Below, piece by piece: positions 44,792-54,299 of a stretch of DNA of 64,000 nt. The notes under the pieces are model-generated. The model searched no databases and was not told the origin of the DNA. It was given only the letters and a program-made list of their open reading frames with translations. How positions within the stretch are numbered: position 1 is the first letter of the stretch; every line of letters begins with the position of its first letter. The stretch covers positions 124,001 through 188,000 of the forward strand of contig CANNGJ010000001.1 in assembly GCA_947504185.1 (NCBI GenBank), given 5' to 3'. The position numbers were made by a program, and so were the translations under genes. The stretch comes from an uncultured Tenacibaculum sp. Lineage in GTDB: Bacteria > Bacteroidota > Bacteroidia > Flavobacteriales > Flavobacteriaceae.

Positions 44792-45529
44792 TTATTTTTT
44801 AAAGGGTGATTGCATGAGATAATCAGCAAGTTCTTGCACAAACAAAGCCCCCGCTGCAATCCATAAATAAAGAGCCATGCGAAAGTCGCCATACTCATGA
44901 TAAATAATGTAAGCAATCAGAATAGTGATAGAAGCTTCCCAAAGAACTTCACAATAGCTCCGCGACACGCCGACATATTTATGCGCGAAGTCATACACAA
45001 AAGAAGATCCCTTACTCCAAGGGTTAGAGTTTCTATATCCGAACATCCGCGCCAAGATATGACTGAGCGCAGCAACGACGAACACACATATAAAAATGCT
45101 CAGAAACTCACTTTGTGGCTGCCATAAAGCGGCCATAACATCGTTCCATTCCAAGTGGTCATATGATGTGCCAAAGAAGAACGTGGTAAGAAGCGTCACA
45201 GATTGAGAAATATATCTCCAATATCCATGAAACGAACTTTCATGATTCCAAAGAACCATCATCCAAAGGCTCAATGATTTGAGGATCAGTCCCCCTCCTC
45301 CAAGCCGACCCGATTTATGCCTGAAAATACACCGAAGCGGAAATGCAAAAACTTCTGTAAGGATAACAATACTACGCACGAACAAAACGAATAGAAATTG
45401 CCATATCCGTATCGTTCGATTGAATATGCAGTCTTTAAGTATTTTATATCCTTGCCATCGGACCAACCCAATTATTATCAAGTGATCAGAAAAACGCGGG
45501 ACGATATGTAGTCTTTCATGGAGTGCCAT
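44792..45529 (-). CDS. Multi-pass membrane protein, hypothetical
   Basis: This 245-residue protein has about five hydrophobic helices, including IWQFLFVLFVRSIVILTEVF and FLSIFICVFVVAALSHILA, and a polar loop rich in His/Trp. It sits 11 bp downstream of a 636-residue membrane protein gene. No family was recognised. Its position upstream of the small membrane protein suggests a shared complex. Confidence 0.65.
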   Translation of the reverse strand: MALHERLHIVPRFSDHLIIIGLVRWQGYKILKDCIFNRTIRIWQFLFVLFVRSIVILTEVFAFPLRCIFRHKSGRLGGGGLILKSLSLWMMVLWNHESSFHGYWRYISQSVTLLTTFFFGTSYDHLEWNDVMAALWQPQSEFLSIFICVFVVAALSHILARMFGYRNSNPWSKGSSFVYDFAHKYVGVSRSYCEVLWEASITILIAYIIYHEYGDFRMALYLWIAAGALFVQELADYLMQSPFKK

Positions 45530-45540
45530 AACATCGAGTT

Positions 45541-47451
45541 TTAATGTGCCTGCACAAGTTCATTTGAACTTGGGGCAAAGGGGTGAAACTGAACGCTGCG
45601 CGCGCCGTGATCTTTAAAAAACCGAGTATAGAATTGCTGCTGATAAAGCCATAGCTCATCCATCTCTTTAGTAGGCGTGTGGTAAACGATTATTTCTAAT
45701 CCCCATAAATAAATTTTATGCTCAGGGTCATATTGCGTTCTAAAATCTGCCAAGATTTTATGATAGTCGCTCATTAGTCCCTCAGGACGATCCTTGTATT
45801 TATAAAAATTGATACCGTCTTTTTCGTGCTGCACAAGATCTGAGTAGATTACTATTTTGCGGTTTATTCTAATCTTATCGCGATGTGCTTTTAAACTTCT
45901 TGCGATAGCAGAGAACACAAAACTTTCTTTAGGTTCAGCAATTGGAACAGGCAGCGTATTATAAGCCGTTATGAACTCTTTTTGGTAGTTCGCAATACGG
46001 TTTTGTTCTTCCTCCGGGACTTGGCTTAGGAAAGAAGATGCTGGAGCTAAGCTGAGATTCTTATAAGGATAGCTGTGCATATCCGATATTACAGATAATG
46101 TAATCTCTCCCTCGTCTATATCTCCAAGGTGCGTAAGAACCGTTTGCGCATCAGGACGCTTTTGTTGCTCATCCGTTAAATCAACAATCACAATGGCATA
46201 TGTTGGTTTTTCATCTTTGCCATTGCTGCCAGAGCAGGACACCATCAGAGCGATTATAAATATATTGAGCATTGAGCGTATGGCTGTTGAAAGTCCGAAA
46301 TCGGGAATATTAAACGAAAAGCCTTTTTGATTTTTACGTTCTTTTCGTGCAGCGATATTCGCCAAAGCGCCACGACGGATAATCTCTACACGGTTGCAAT
46401 AGCTCGTTAGAACTTTGTTCAAACCTTCAATCGCTTTAGTGAGATTTTTAGCTGTCATTTTGTTATGCAGTGTATCTTGGGCGACTTCCTCTTTGACCCA
46501 GTGAGATACAGAGAGTTCAAGGGCGTTAGTTTCTGCGTCAAGTTCTGCTTGCTCAGATGCTATGTTGCTTTCTAGTTTCGCTTTGCGATCTTCTAGGGCT
46601 TTAATCTCTGATAACAAAGTGAAGTAATCTTGTGTGCTGTATCTTCTATAAGAGATAACAGATGCCAGACCGAAGAACCCAAAATTCAATAAGCTCAAGG
46701 TTAATGAGGCTTGAACATCCACGCGAAGTAATAAAAGCACTGCTACAAAGAACATGCTCACGATAAGCGATATCCAAAATGGTTTTGATTGTTTCTTAGC
46801 AATGGATGCGCCTGTGAAGTGCGCCCCGACTGCTATGCCCGCCGCAACTAAGAAGGTGAGCCAAAGAAGCGCGATATTCGGCAAGCCCTCTCCTAAGAAT
46901 TGCATGCTTTGAAAGGATAGGATGCTATCCCCTAATGCGAATAAAGCGATTAAAGGAAAGTAGATATAGCTTCGATTAAGTAAGCTGCGAACCAATGGAG
47001 CATCTTTATAGTTCTCACGTATTTTCTTCTTAATCTGTAGCTCATCATTGATTGACCCCATTTGCAGATGGAGGGTTTTCAAAATGCCAAATCTCTTAGT
47101 GATTTCCTTTTGTTGGTTTTGAATATGATGATCACGCCGCGCTTCATAATGATTTTGAATATGGTCGTCTGTAATAACCTCAAGATGAGTATTGAGCTGT
47201 TCTGATTTATTCTCAAGCAAATGAATTTCTGTTGCGCAGCCACGTCCGATTTCATCTTTGGTGCGATCACAATGGTAATTAACTTGCTCAATGGTTAGTT
47301 TTCCAGACTGGGTTGTTTTTTCCAGAGCTGTTAGTTTGTCTTCAAACATTTGCGGCGTGTTATTGGCAAATGTGAGTTGTTTTGCGTCATACTCATTTCC
47401 TACCTGAAAATCAGAGTGACGCTCTTCCGATACGTTCTTTTTTGCTTTCAT
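45541..47451 (-). CDS. Large membrane protein with coiled coils and a VWA-like C-terminus
   Basis: This 636-residue protein starts with a helical region (to about 155), then four transmembrane helices (about 160-280), a second coiled coil (about 285-370) and a fifth hydrophobic segment near residue 395. That segment reads MLNIFIIALMVSCSGSNG and has a lipobox-like Cys in the middle of the protein. The rest (YAIVIVDLTDEQQ, VIYSDLVQHE) resembles a von Willebrand A-like fold with Asp-rich strands. It may be a fusion of two genes. Function unknown. Confidence 0.65.
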   Translation of the reverse strand: MKAKKNVSEERHSDFQVGNEYDAKQLTFANNTPQMFEDKLTALEKTTQSGKLTIEQVNYHCDRTKDEIGRGCATEIHLLENKSEQLNTHLEVITDDHIQNHYEARRDHHIQNQQKEITKRFGILKTLHLQMGSINDELQIKKKIRENYKDAPLVRSLLNRSYIYFPLIALFALGDSILSFQSMQFLGEGLPNIALLWLTFLVAAGIAVGAHFTGASIAKKQSKPFWISLIVSMFFVAVLLLLRVDVQASLTLSLLNFGFFGLASVISYRRYSTQDYFTLLSEIKALEDRKAKLESNIASEQAELDAETNALELSVSHWVKEEVAQDTLHNKMTAKNLTKAIEGLNKVLTSYCNRVEIIRRGALANIAARKERKNQKGFSFNIPDFGLSTAIRSMLNIFIIALMVSCSGSNGKDEKPTYAIVIVDLTDEQQKRPDAQTVLTHLGDIDEGEITLSVISDMHSYPYKNLSLAPASSFLSQVPEEEQNRIANYQKEFITAYNTLPVPIAEPKESFVFSAIARSLKAHRDKIRINRKIVIYSDLVQHEKDGINFYKYKDRPEGLMSDYHKILADFRTQYDPEHKIYLWGLEIIVYHTPTKEMDELWLYQQQFYTRFFKDHGARSVQFHPFAPSSNELVQAH

Positions 47452-47475
47452 ATGACATGATTTAAATTAATATTT

Positions 47476-47523
47476 AATGTACAATTACATTATGTTATTA
47501 TCCAAATGTACAATAACATTGTG
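47476..47523. repeat. Two 19-bp direct repeats in a divergent promoter
   Basis: AATGTACAATTACATTATG (47476-47494) and AATGTACAATAACATTGTG (47505-47523) match at 17 of 19 positions, 29 bp apart. Each contains the inverted pair AATGT/ACATT. They lie between the membrane-protein gene (minus) and the plus-strand gene at 47562; a -7 box TATTTTTG is at 47534-47541. Confidence 0.7.
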
Positions 47524-47561
47524 ATATATAACGTATTTTTGTTGAAATTTTTTTTATAACA

Positions 47562-48458
47562 ATGTTTAATAAAAATAAATTAAGACTCATTTTAAAAGAG
47601 CTTGACGAAGAGTGTTTTGAGCTTTTTCAGGTACTACAAAGCATTTACAAGCAGGGTTTAATAAAAAATTGGGAGTATTCAAAAGCATCTCTATTTAAAG
47701 CGTATTATCAAAAAATAGATGCGTTCACCAAAGAAAGTAAAATTGATACGTCCGATTTTTTGGCTTCGGAAGACATATACAACAAAAGAATTGCAACAAT
47801 AAAAAAGAGAAATTCAACACGGAGAATGTCGCATAATGTATTGCCAATTAAATCCTATGATAAATGGTTTTATCAATTTGATGATATAAAGCCATATATA
47901 TCGCTAGAAGATATACGCTTCTCGGATGGTTATAGAAAAGCGAATGAAGAAATTCAAAACAAAATAGAGAAGAGGGCATATGTAATGCCAAATATTCATA
48001 AAGACTTTAGTTACATAGCTTCATTGATAGAAGACACGAATACGGTGGATCAAATGTTAGCTGAGAAGAAAACTTTAAAAGAAACTCTTTTAGGTAATCC
48101 CGAAGCTGCCAAAATTATTAGTGAGAATCCTGATATTGAAGGAATGGTAGATGCATTTTCAGATAATCTTGATTACACTAAAAAAACTCTAAATAATCGT
48201 AATCCGAATGTCGGTACTAATAGCACAAAAGCATCAAATGAATTTGCCGAGGGTCTGACAGAAGACTTAGATAAAGTGCATGAAGAAGGTCACACGAGTA
48301 CCAGAGCAATTGCTAAAAGATTCAATGAGCTTGGCATTAAAACACTAAGAGGCGGTCAATGGCATCATACCTCTGTCGTTTTAATATTAAAACGACGTAA
48401 AGATTTAGGTTTAGACAGTCAAGAAGATGACACCCCAGAACCTCTGTCTATGGATTAA
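47562..48458 (+). CDS. DNA-binding accessory protein with a resolvase-like C-terminal HTH
   Basis: This 298-residue protein has a helical N-terminus. A C-terminal segment (STRAIAKRFNELGIKTLRGGQWHHTSVVLILKRR, about 247-280) is like the recombinase helix found at the end of large serine recombinases and mobilization proteins. There is no serine-recombinase catalytic domain. It is convergent with the coupling-protein gene (4 bp overlap), so it may help relaxosome assembly. Confidence 0.6.
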   Translation: MFNKNKLRLILKELDEECFELFQVLQSIYKQGLIKNWEYSKASLFKAYYQKIDAFTKESKIDTSDFLASEDIYNKRIATIKKRNSTRRMSHNVLPIKSYDKWFYQFDDIKPYISLEDIRFSDGYRKANEEIQNKIEKRAYVMPNIHKDFSYIASLIEDTNTVDQMLAEKKTLKETLLGNPEAAKIISENPDIEGMVDAFSDNLDYTKKTLNNRNPNVGTNSTKASNEFAEGLTEDLDKVHEEGHTSTRAIAKRFNELGIKTLRGGQWHHTSVVLILKRRKDLGLDSQEDDTPEPLSMD

Positions 48459-49975
48459 TCCCTCTGCGCAAATTTACATCTGAGGTAAGTTTCGTTTGTA
48501 GACCAACCACGCGCAGGACTTTTAAAAACCAAGCCCTCTACTTTAAATCCATTTCCTTTATCACCGCCCTTTTCAAGCATGGCAAGCTCGTGCGGAAAGA
48601 TCTTCGGGAATAAATGCTCGGCAAGTGTCGCTTGTCCTAGCTCCGTATGCTTCCTTTGAATGGATGTCATTTCTCTAAAATCCTGACCAATCATATCTGA
48701 TGCATAGGTATTGGTGTCATGGTCATTCGATGCATGAAACACCTTTGTCGTTAAATTCATGAGAAGTGATTTCGCTCTGGCTTCCCCTCGGCTTGACCCC
48801 ATAGAAGCGTAATAACTGTTAATCCCCTGCGTAAGCAAAACCGTCGCGCATAAAGAAGAACGCGCCGTACTTTGGAATAATGCATCATAAACAGGGTTCG
48901 TAAAAAGGTGACTTTCATCAACCCATAAGAAACATGGTCGAGGGTTATCTTCTTTATCCGTATCTCTTCGTTCCATAGCTTGCTGAAAGATAAACTTGTA
49001 AATCCCTTGAGCATAAACACCTGCGATTAGATGCTCTTTAACAGGAAAATCCAGTATGATTATTTTGCCTTCTTCGTATGCTAATTCCGGCCATAAATCA
49101 TCTGAAATATCAGATGAGAATTGCTCTTGAAGTAGCCCCGTTTCAAAGGGTGCAATCAGCCCTAAAAATTGCTCCATCACAATCGATTTTGTGCGCTCGG
49201 AAAGTAGAGCAAATTCCTTAACAAAATAACTCTTAACAAGGTCACGAGAACGCTCCTGAGATTTACTTAAATCATCTCGCTCAATTACCTTTAAAAGACA
49301 GCTCAAACAGTAATTGTCTTTTTGTAAAAGCTCTAACTTGTTGATGGCAATTTTGGTATCTGTATCACCAGATTTTGGATCACTAATGATGTCATTAAGA
49401 TTTGAAAAATACGCTGCACCTTCTTTTGTAAGAGCATTCACTAATACCTCACGCATATTCATAATTGTTAAATCCTCGCCCGCTAAATTGAGCAAATCAA
49501 TCATTCTTGATATGGCGCGCTGCACTGCATTATCCCAAAATTTTTCAGAGGAATTTTCACCACCCTCACCCGCCATAAAATTACGTGCAAGATTATTCAG
49601 GCTCATGACGAGGTTGGTAATATTGAGTGTTTCACCCGCTCCTTTTCCGAAGCGTTTTTGCTCATATGCAATCGGATTAAATGATCCACGCCCAGGGGAA
49701 AAGATGACCATATCTTTTTCCCGCCCTGCTTTTTTAATGTAAGCTTCCCAACTTTTACGCTCACTTGGTTTGGCGCAAAGAACCAAACCGCCATAGCCAT
49801 TTTTTAAAAATGACTTAGCAATATGCTTTCCACTTCCGCTCGTTTTTCCTGAACCTGTCGCACCAAAAATTTGCACACCTTCGAAGGAATCTCCGATTGT
49901 AAATTTATCAGATGGGTGCTGCGGCCAAGTAAAAAGGCTCTTATTTAACAGCTCGTATATTTTATCGTTCTGCAT
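48455..49975 (-). CDS. Type IV coupling protein ATPase (TraD/VirD4-like), without N-terminal membrane segment
   Basis: This 506-residue protein has Walker A GATGSGKTSGSGK (about 34-46), Walker B CFLWVDESHLF (about 343-353) and the helix-turn TARSSLCATVLLTQGINSYY seen in T4CPs. T4CPs deliver the relaxase-DNA complex to the secretion channel. It starts directly at the ATPase domain, so it lacks the usual two-helix membrane anchor. The relaxase gene lies on the opposite strand upstream. No channel genes are in the window. Confidence 0.85.
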   Translation of the reverse strand: MQNDKIYELLNKSLFTWPQHPSDKFTIGDSFEGVQIFGATGSGKTSGSGKHIAKSFLKNGYGGLVLCAKPSERKSWEAYIKKAGREKDMVIFSPGRGSFNPIAYEQKRFGKGAGETLNITNLVMSLNNLARNFMAGEGGENSSEKFWDNAVQRAISRMIDLLNLAGEDLTIMNMREVLVNALTKEGAAYFSNLNDIISDPKSGDTDTKIAINKLELLQKDNYCLSCLLKVIERDDLSKSQERSRDLVKSYFVKEFALLSERTKSIVMEQFLGLIAPFETGLLQEQFSSDISDDLWPELAYEEGKIIILDFPVKEHLIAGVYAQGIYKFIFQQAMERRDTDKEDNPRPCFLWVDESHLFTNPVYDALFQSTARSSLCATVLLTQGINSYYASMGSSRGEARAKSLLMNLTTKVFHASNDHDTNTYASDMIGQDFREMTSIQRKHTELGQATLAEHLFPKIFPHELAMLEKGGDKGNGFKVEGLVFKSPARGWSTNETYLRCKFAQRD

Positions 49976-50116
49976 AGATTTTTTTTTGCGATTCAGGGTT
50001 GCGATTCAGCCTATTGAATTCACTCAATAATTACATGAATTAGCATCTTCTAATGTTATTAAGTCAACATCATTTGCGACTTATAGTTTCAAATATATGG
50101 ATTTATTTTATATCTT

Positions 50117-50153
50117 CGTAGATGTCTTAGCTTGCTAAGACGTGAAGTCTACG
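50117..50153 (+). other. Candidate oriT: nested inverted repeats upstream of the relaxase
   Basis: An 8-bp perfect stem GTCTTAGC/GCTAAGAC (50124-50141, 2-nt loop) is flanked by CGTAGA (50117) and TCTACG (50148), giving a second, larger inverted repeat. It lies 71 bp before the MobF relaxase start, where oriT is usual. A stem-loop beside nic is expected for MobF relaxases. Confidence 0.55.
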
Positions 50154-50171
50154 GAAAATTTTGAAATTACC

Positions 50172-50237
50172 ATGACAGGTACAAACGAAACCGAGGACAA
50201 GAAACGAGAACAAAGATTGATGAATGTTAAGCATTGA
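50172..50237 (+). CDS. Short upstream frame overlapping the relaxase start
   Basis: A 21-codon frame (MTGTNETEDKKREQRLMNVKH) starts at 50172 and ends 14 bp inside the relaxase gene, in another frame. This layout is typical of translational coupling or a leader peptide. Evidence is only positional. Confidence 0.4.
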   Translation: MTGTNETEDKKREQRLMNVKH

Positions 50238-53115
50238 GCCAAGTAAAAATACCACCGCTGCAATTCTCTATTTCAGAGAAAATCTAGCTATAAATGACTA
50301 CTATTCCGAGAAGGAAAAAGTGATTGGTCAATGGCATGGAAATGCGGCAATCCGACTTGGTTTAGAAGGCGATGTTAGGGCAGAAGATTTTGAGAAATTG
50401 CTTTGTAATAAACTCCCAAATTCAGATGATAGATTAACTGCGCGTAACTCTGCGAACCGAAGACCGATGTATGATTTCACATTCTCTCCTGTCAAATCTG
50501 TTTCAGTTATTCATGCCATAACAGGAGATCAAGATGTCATAGATGCGCATCATGATGCTGTTCGGAAAACCATGATTGAGGTTGAGGCAAATATCCAAAC
50601 CCAAATCGGAACACACGGAAAAGGCAGAGGAAAAGAATACGTCAAAACGGGTAATTTGATGTATGCAGAATTCTTGCATGACACGACACGCCCAACAATA
50701 CAGGAATTAAAATCGGGCAAAAATTATGTGCCAGATCCGCAGCTTCATTCTCATTGCGCTGTGATAAATGCGACCTATTTTGAGAAACAAAAAAGGTGGA
50801 GAGCAGTTGAGACATTCGCTGTAAAAAAACAAGCTCCGTATTATGAAGCATTCTATCATGCAACCATGAGACAGAATCTAAAGAAGGTAGGATATGAAAC
50901 TTATGACACGGATGAGCGATGGGAAATTTCAGGCGTTGATAGAGAGGTAGTAGAGAAATATTCGACTCGCACAAAAGAGATAAATTCTTTAGCTCAAAAA
51001 GAGGGAATTTCAGACCCAAAACATAAAGCAAAACTGGGGCGAATTACGCGAAATGATAAGGGCAAATCTGTCGAAGAAAATCAGTTTAAAACCATCTGGA
51101 AAGACCGCCTTTCTTTAACTGAATATCACAAAATTATTAACGCCAAAAAAGCTACTGAAAAAGACACAAATTCCGAGGCTGTTTCGATCAATTTAAACAA
51201 AGAAAAAATTGTTCCTGAAATTAAAAAATCAACCGAAACAACCCACGCTATCAATCAAGCCTTAGCTCATTATATGGAGCGTAATTCTGGCATAGAAAAA
51301 AACCGTGTTTTGGAATATGCGTTGAAATTAACGAACGGAAAAATATCAGCTCAAGAGATTAAAGAAAATTTAGAAGCGCGAGACAACATCCTTAGTGCGA
51401 CCAACAAAAAGGGTATTGAATTTATTACAACTGATTGGATGAACCAGCAGGAAGAATATTTAATCGAGCGTGCCGCTGAGGGGAAAGCAAAATGCCTTCG
51501 CCTTAATCCTGATTATGATGTGAGTGTTCCATATTTTACCAAAGGGCAAAAATTAGCTGTGGAACATGTGCTTAACAGTAGAGATAAAATCATCCTTGTC
51601 TCTGGTGATGCAGGCACTGGTAAAACCACGCTCCTTAAAGAAATTCAAGAGGGTATTAAATACGGCAATGGCAAGCTTCATATGTTCGCCCCCTCTTCCG
51701 ATGCTGCTAAAAATGTGCTTCGCAATAACGGCTTTGAAAACGCTGATACTATTGCAAGATTATTAGTCGATACCCGTATGCAAGAGCGCATGAAAGATTC
51801 CGTCATTGGGATAGATGAAGCGGGACTAGTCGGCGTACCGACAATGAATAAGCTTATCTCAATCGCAGAAAAACAAAATGCGCGATTACTGCTTTCAGGT
51901 GATTGGAAACAACATTCTGCCGTAGAAGCAGGCTGCGCCATGAAACTGATAGAGACACAATCAAAAATTAAAACAGCCCGCGTTAATGAGATTGTGCGTC
52001 AACGTCATGTTGAGGTTTACAAAAAAGTGGTTGAAAAAATGGCGTCTGCTATTAGCAAAAAAAGTGACGCACAGCGTAAAGAAGAAATGCAAACCGCTTT
52101 TGAAGAACTGAATAAGAATAATAACATCATTGAAATTCAAGATAAAGCGAGCCGACATGAGCATATCGCCAATGCCTATCTCGCCCATACCAAGAAAAAA
52201 GAAGATGATGCAATCATTGTCTCTCCGAGTAAAAAACAAGGACAAATCCTAACCGATAAAATCCGTCAAAAGCTCCGCGATGAAGGACACATCGGCAAAA
52301 AAGACAAAGACTTTTATACGCTGCGCTCTAAGCAGTTAACAGCTCAAGAAAAACAAAACCCTGATAATTACAAAAATGGTGATGCGATTGAGTTCCACCA
52401 ATATGTAAGAGGATTTAAAACAGGGGCGCATTATCTTGTGAATGCTGTTGATGACAAAAACGTTCATATCAAATCGGATGAGGAAGACAATATCAGACTG
52501 CTACCCTTAGAGAATAAAGATAAGTTTGAAGTCTATAATAAAGATGAAGTACAGTTTGCGCGTAAAGACATGCTTCGCATCACTAAAAATACCAAGAGCT
52601 TAGAAGGGAAATCCCTTCATAACGGTCAAACTTACAAGATTAAGACCTTTGATAAGCAAGGCGATATCATTCTCGAAAATGGCGGGACTATTCCAAAGAG
52701 TAATCATCATATCGATTACGGCTATGTGACAACTTCGCCTGCATCTCAGGGTAAGACGGCAAAAACCGTTATTGTCTCTCAAGATAAATCGGCAGGCAAA
52801 GCAGCCTACGATAAGCAATTCTATGTTTCTGTATCAAGGGGAAGTGAAAATTGCCTTGTTTACACCGATGATAAATATGCGCTTAAAGATTCCATCTCAA
52901 AAAATAATGAAGTGATGAGCGCAACCGAAATCAAACAAGCACAATTACAAGAGGAGCTTCGCGATCAGGAAATTGAAGAACACCAAACACATATGAATAG
53001 AATGCAGGATTATATTGATACCCATATAAGACCTGCCTATGAAAACTTTAAAACAGATATGAACCATGAAAACAGACAAGCTGGCACAGACATGGAAGAA
53101 CCGCAACTCGGGTAA
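50224..53115 (+). CDS. MobF-family relaxase-helicase (TrwC/TraI-like)
   Basis: This 963-residue protein has the TrwC relaxase domain at its N-terminus, with Tyr26-Tyr27 as the likely nicking tyrosines, HDTTRP and the metal-binding LHSHC motif (DPQLHSHCAV). A SF1 helicase follows with Walker A GDAGTGKTT (about 461-469), a TraI-type RecD2 region and GIDEAGLVG (Walker B). It nicks oriT and unwinds the transferred strand. The start at 50224 follows an in-frame TGA. It is followed by a small gene whose start overlaps it by 50 bp. Confidence 0.93.
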   Translation: MLSIEPSKNTTAAILYFRENLAINDYYSEKEKVIGQWHGNAAIRLGLEGDVRAEDFEKLLCNKLPNSDDRLTARNSANRRPMYDFTFSPVKSVSVIHAITGDQDVIDAHHDAVRKTMIEVEANIQTQIGTHGKGRGKEYVKTGNLMYAEFLHDTTRPTIQELKSGKNYVPDPQLHSHCAVINATYFEKQKRWRAVETFAVKKQAPYYEAFYHATMRQNLKKVGYETYDTDERWEISGVDREVVEKYSTRTKEINSLAQKEGISDPKHKAKLGRITRNDKGKSVEENQFKTIWKDRLSLTEYHKIINAKKATEKDTNSEAVSINLNKEKIVPEIKKSTETTHAINQALAHYMERNSGIEKNRVLEYALKLTNGKISAQEIKENLEARDNILSATNKKGIEFITTDWMNQQEEYLIERAAEGKAKCLRLNPDYDVSVPYFTKGQKLAVEHVLNSRDKIILVSGDAGTGKTTLLKEIQEGIKYGNGKLHMFAPSSDAAKNVLRNNGFENADTIARLLVDTRMQERMKDSVIGIDEAGLVGVPTMNKLISIAEKQNARLLLSGDWKQHSAVEAGCAMKLIETQSKIKTARVNEIVRQRHVEVYKKVVEKMASAISKKSDAQRKEEMQTAFEELNKNNNIIEIQDKASRHEHIANAYLAHTKKKEDDAIIVSPSKKQGQILTDKIRQKLRDEGHIGKKDKDFYTLRSKQLTAQEKQNPDNYKNGDAIEFHQYVRGFKTGAHYLVNAVDDKNVHIKSDEEDNIRLLPLENKDKFEVYNKDEVQFARKDMLRITKNTKSLEGKSLHNGQTYKIKTFDKQGDIILENGGTIPKSNHHIDYGYVTTSPASQGKTAKTVIVSQDKSAGKAAYDKQFYVSVSRGSENCLVYTDDKYALKDSISKNNEVMSATEIKQAQLQEELRDQEIEEHQTHMNRMQDYIDTHIRPAYENFKTDMNHENRQAGTDMEEPQLG

Positions 53116-53506
53116 GAGTTCGGATCAACCGAATGAAGAGTTAAAGCCGCTTGCTTTTCAAGAGCCAGCGAATGAAACTGCACCTACGCAAAATCATAAC
53201 GTCATTCAGCGTAAACATTTTGAGCTAGACGAAGAGCATAAACTTTCAAGCGTTAAAATAATGCTTAAAGGCGGTAATCGTATCTATCAGCCTTATATCG
53301 GAATTTCTTTTATTGAATTTGACACGGAACGCGGTGTTACCATTTATTCGGGCAAACGAAAAATTAATATCGAAGGACGTAATCTTGAAACGCTTGCAGA
53401 TCATTTAAGTGATTTAACCGTAGATTGGATACAAGAAAGTCTTACTGGTAAGGATGATAAGAAAACAGAAATTTTTATAGAGAAAATCACATCCTACGCT
53501 GAATAA
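53066..53506 (+). CDS. Small protein following the relaxase, hypothetical
   Basis: This 146-residue protein starts 50 bp inside the relaxase gene. It has a disordered, Gln/Pro-rich N-terminus and a beta-rich C-terminal domain (VKIMLKGGNRIYQPYIGISF). No family was recognised. It may be a relaxosome accessory, given the coupling. Confidence 0.65.
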   Translation: MKTDKLAQTWKNRNSGKSSDQPNEELKPLAFQEPANETAPTQNHNVIQRKHFELDEEHKLSSVKIMLKGGNRIYQPYIGISFIEFDTERGVTIYSGKRKINIEGRNLETLADHLSDLTVDWIQESLTGKDDKKTEIFIEKITSYAE

Positions 53507-53563
53507 AAAAATCGCTGGGCGCATCTGTTGACTCTATGCTATCGCTACGAGAATTTAAAATCT

Positions 53564-53590
53564 AAGGGACTTATCAGTCCCTTCTTTTTG
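53564..53590 (+). terminator. Intrinsic terminator after the relaxase operon
   Basis: AAGGGAC (53564) and GTCCCTT (53577) form a 7-bp stem followed by CTTTTTG. Confidence 0.8.
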
Positions 53591-53627
53591 TGAAACAAAA
53601 ATTCATCCCAGATTATGCTAACAAGCT

Positions 53628-53657
53628 TAAAAAGAGAGAAGGCTAAATCCAGCCTTC
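53628..53657 (-). terminator. Intrinsic terminator overlapping the RadC stop
   Basis: On the minus strand GAAGGCT/AGCCTTC forms a 7-bp stem (53638-53657) and is followed by TCTCTTTTTAAGC. Confidence 0.65.
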
Positions 53658-54104
53658 ATCTGCGAATGAGCTGTAACCGTCATGTGGTGTTACGATAACG
53701 TGGTCAAGAAGTGTGACGCTGATAATTTGGCAGGCTGCTTTAATTTTATCTGTGAGGTCACGATCTGCTCGTGAGGGGTTCGTATTTCCTGATGGGTGAT
53801 TGTGAGAGAGAATTAGCCCCTGCGCGTTTGCTTTAGCGGCTGCAACAATGATAAATTTTAAATCAATGGTCGTCCCGCTCGTTGTTCCTGATGATAAATG
53901 CACTTTTCCTAAAACACGATTACTTTGATTAAGAAGTAAAATTACAAATTGCTCCTGAAGCTCTATTCTTTCTTTATCCCAAGTGGCATGTAAAAGCTGA
54001 TAAGCATCTTTGGATGATGTGATTTTTGGTCTGTCTTTCGCTGCTACTTTAGTTTTGTAGCTTAATGAAATTTCTGAAACTTTTGTGATGTTGAAACTGT
54101 CCAT
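53643..54104 (-). CDS. radC: RadC-like JAMM/MPN domain protein
   Basis: This 153-residue protein consists mainly of the JAMM domain with the metal motif SHNHPSGNTNPSRAD (about 101-115). The N-terminus is short, lacking the usual HhH region of chromosomal RadC. Such short RadC proteins are common on plasmids and in integrative elements. Role unproven; possibly DNA processing after transfer. Confidence 0.9.
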   Translation of the reverse strand: MDSFNITKVSEISLSYKTKVAAKDRPKITSSKDAYQLLHATWDKERIELQEQFVILLLNQSNRVLGKVHLSSGTTSGTTIDLKFIIVAAAKANAQGLILSHNHPSGNTNPSRADRDLTDKIKAACQIISVTLLDHVIVTPHDGYSSFADEGWI

Positions 54105-54299
54105 ATTTTTTTTGTGAACACAAGAGCCGTTAAGGGGTGCAACAAGACAAAAGGAAGATTTAAAATTTTCTAGCCCCTCTTAGGGCTAAAGAAAAATTTC
54201 AATTCTCTTTTGGCGATAAAAGAACCAAGGCTAATTTTATAAAAAAATATATGGACCGGCTTTAACAGATACATCCAGAATTATTTCTAGCGCACAGAT

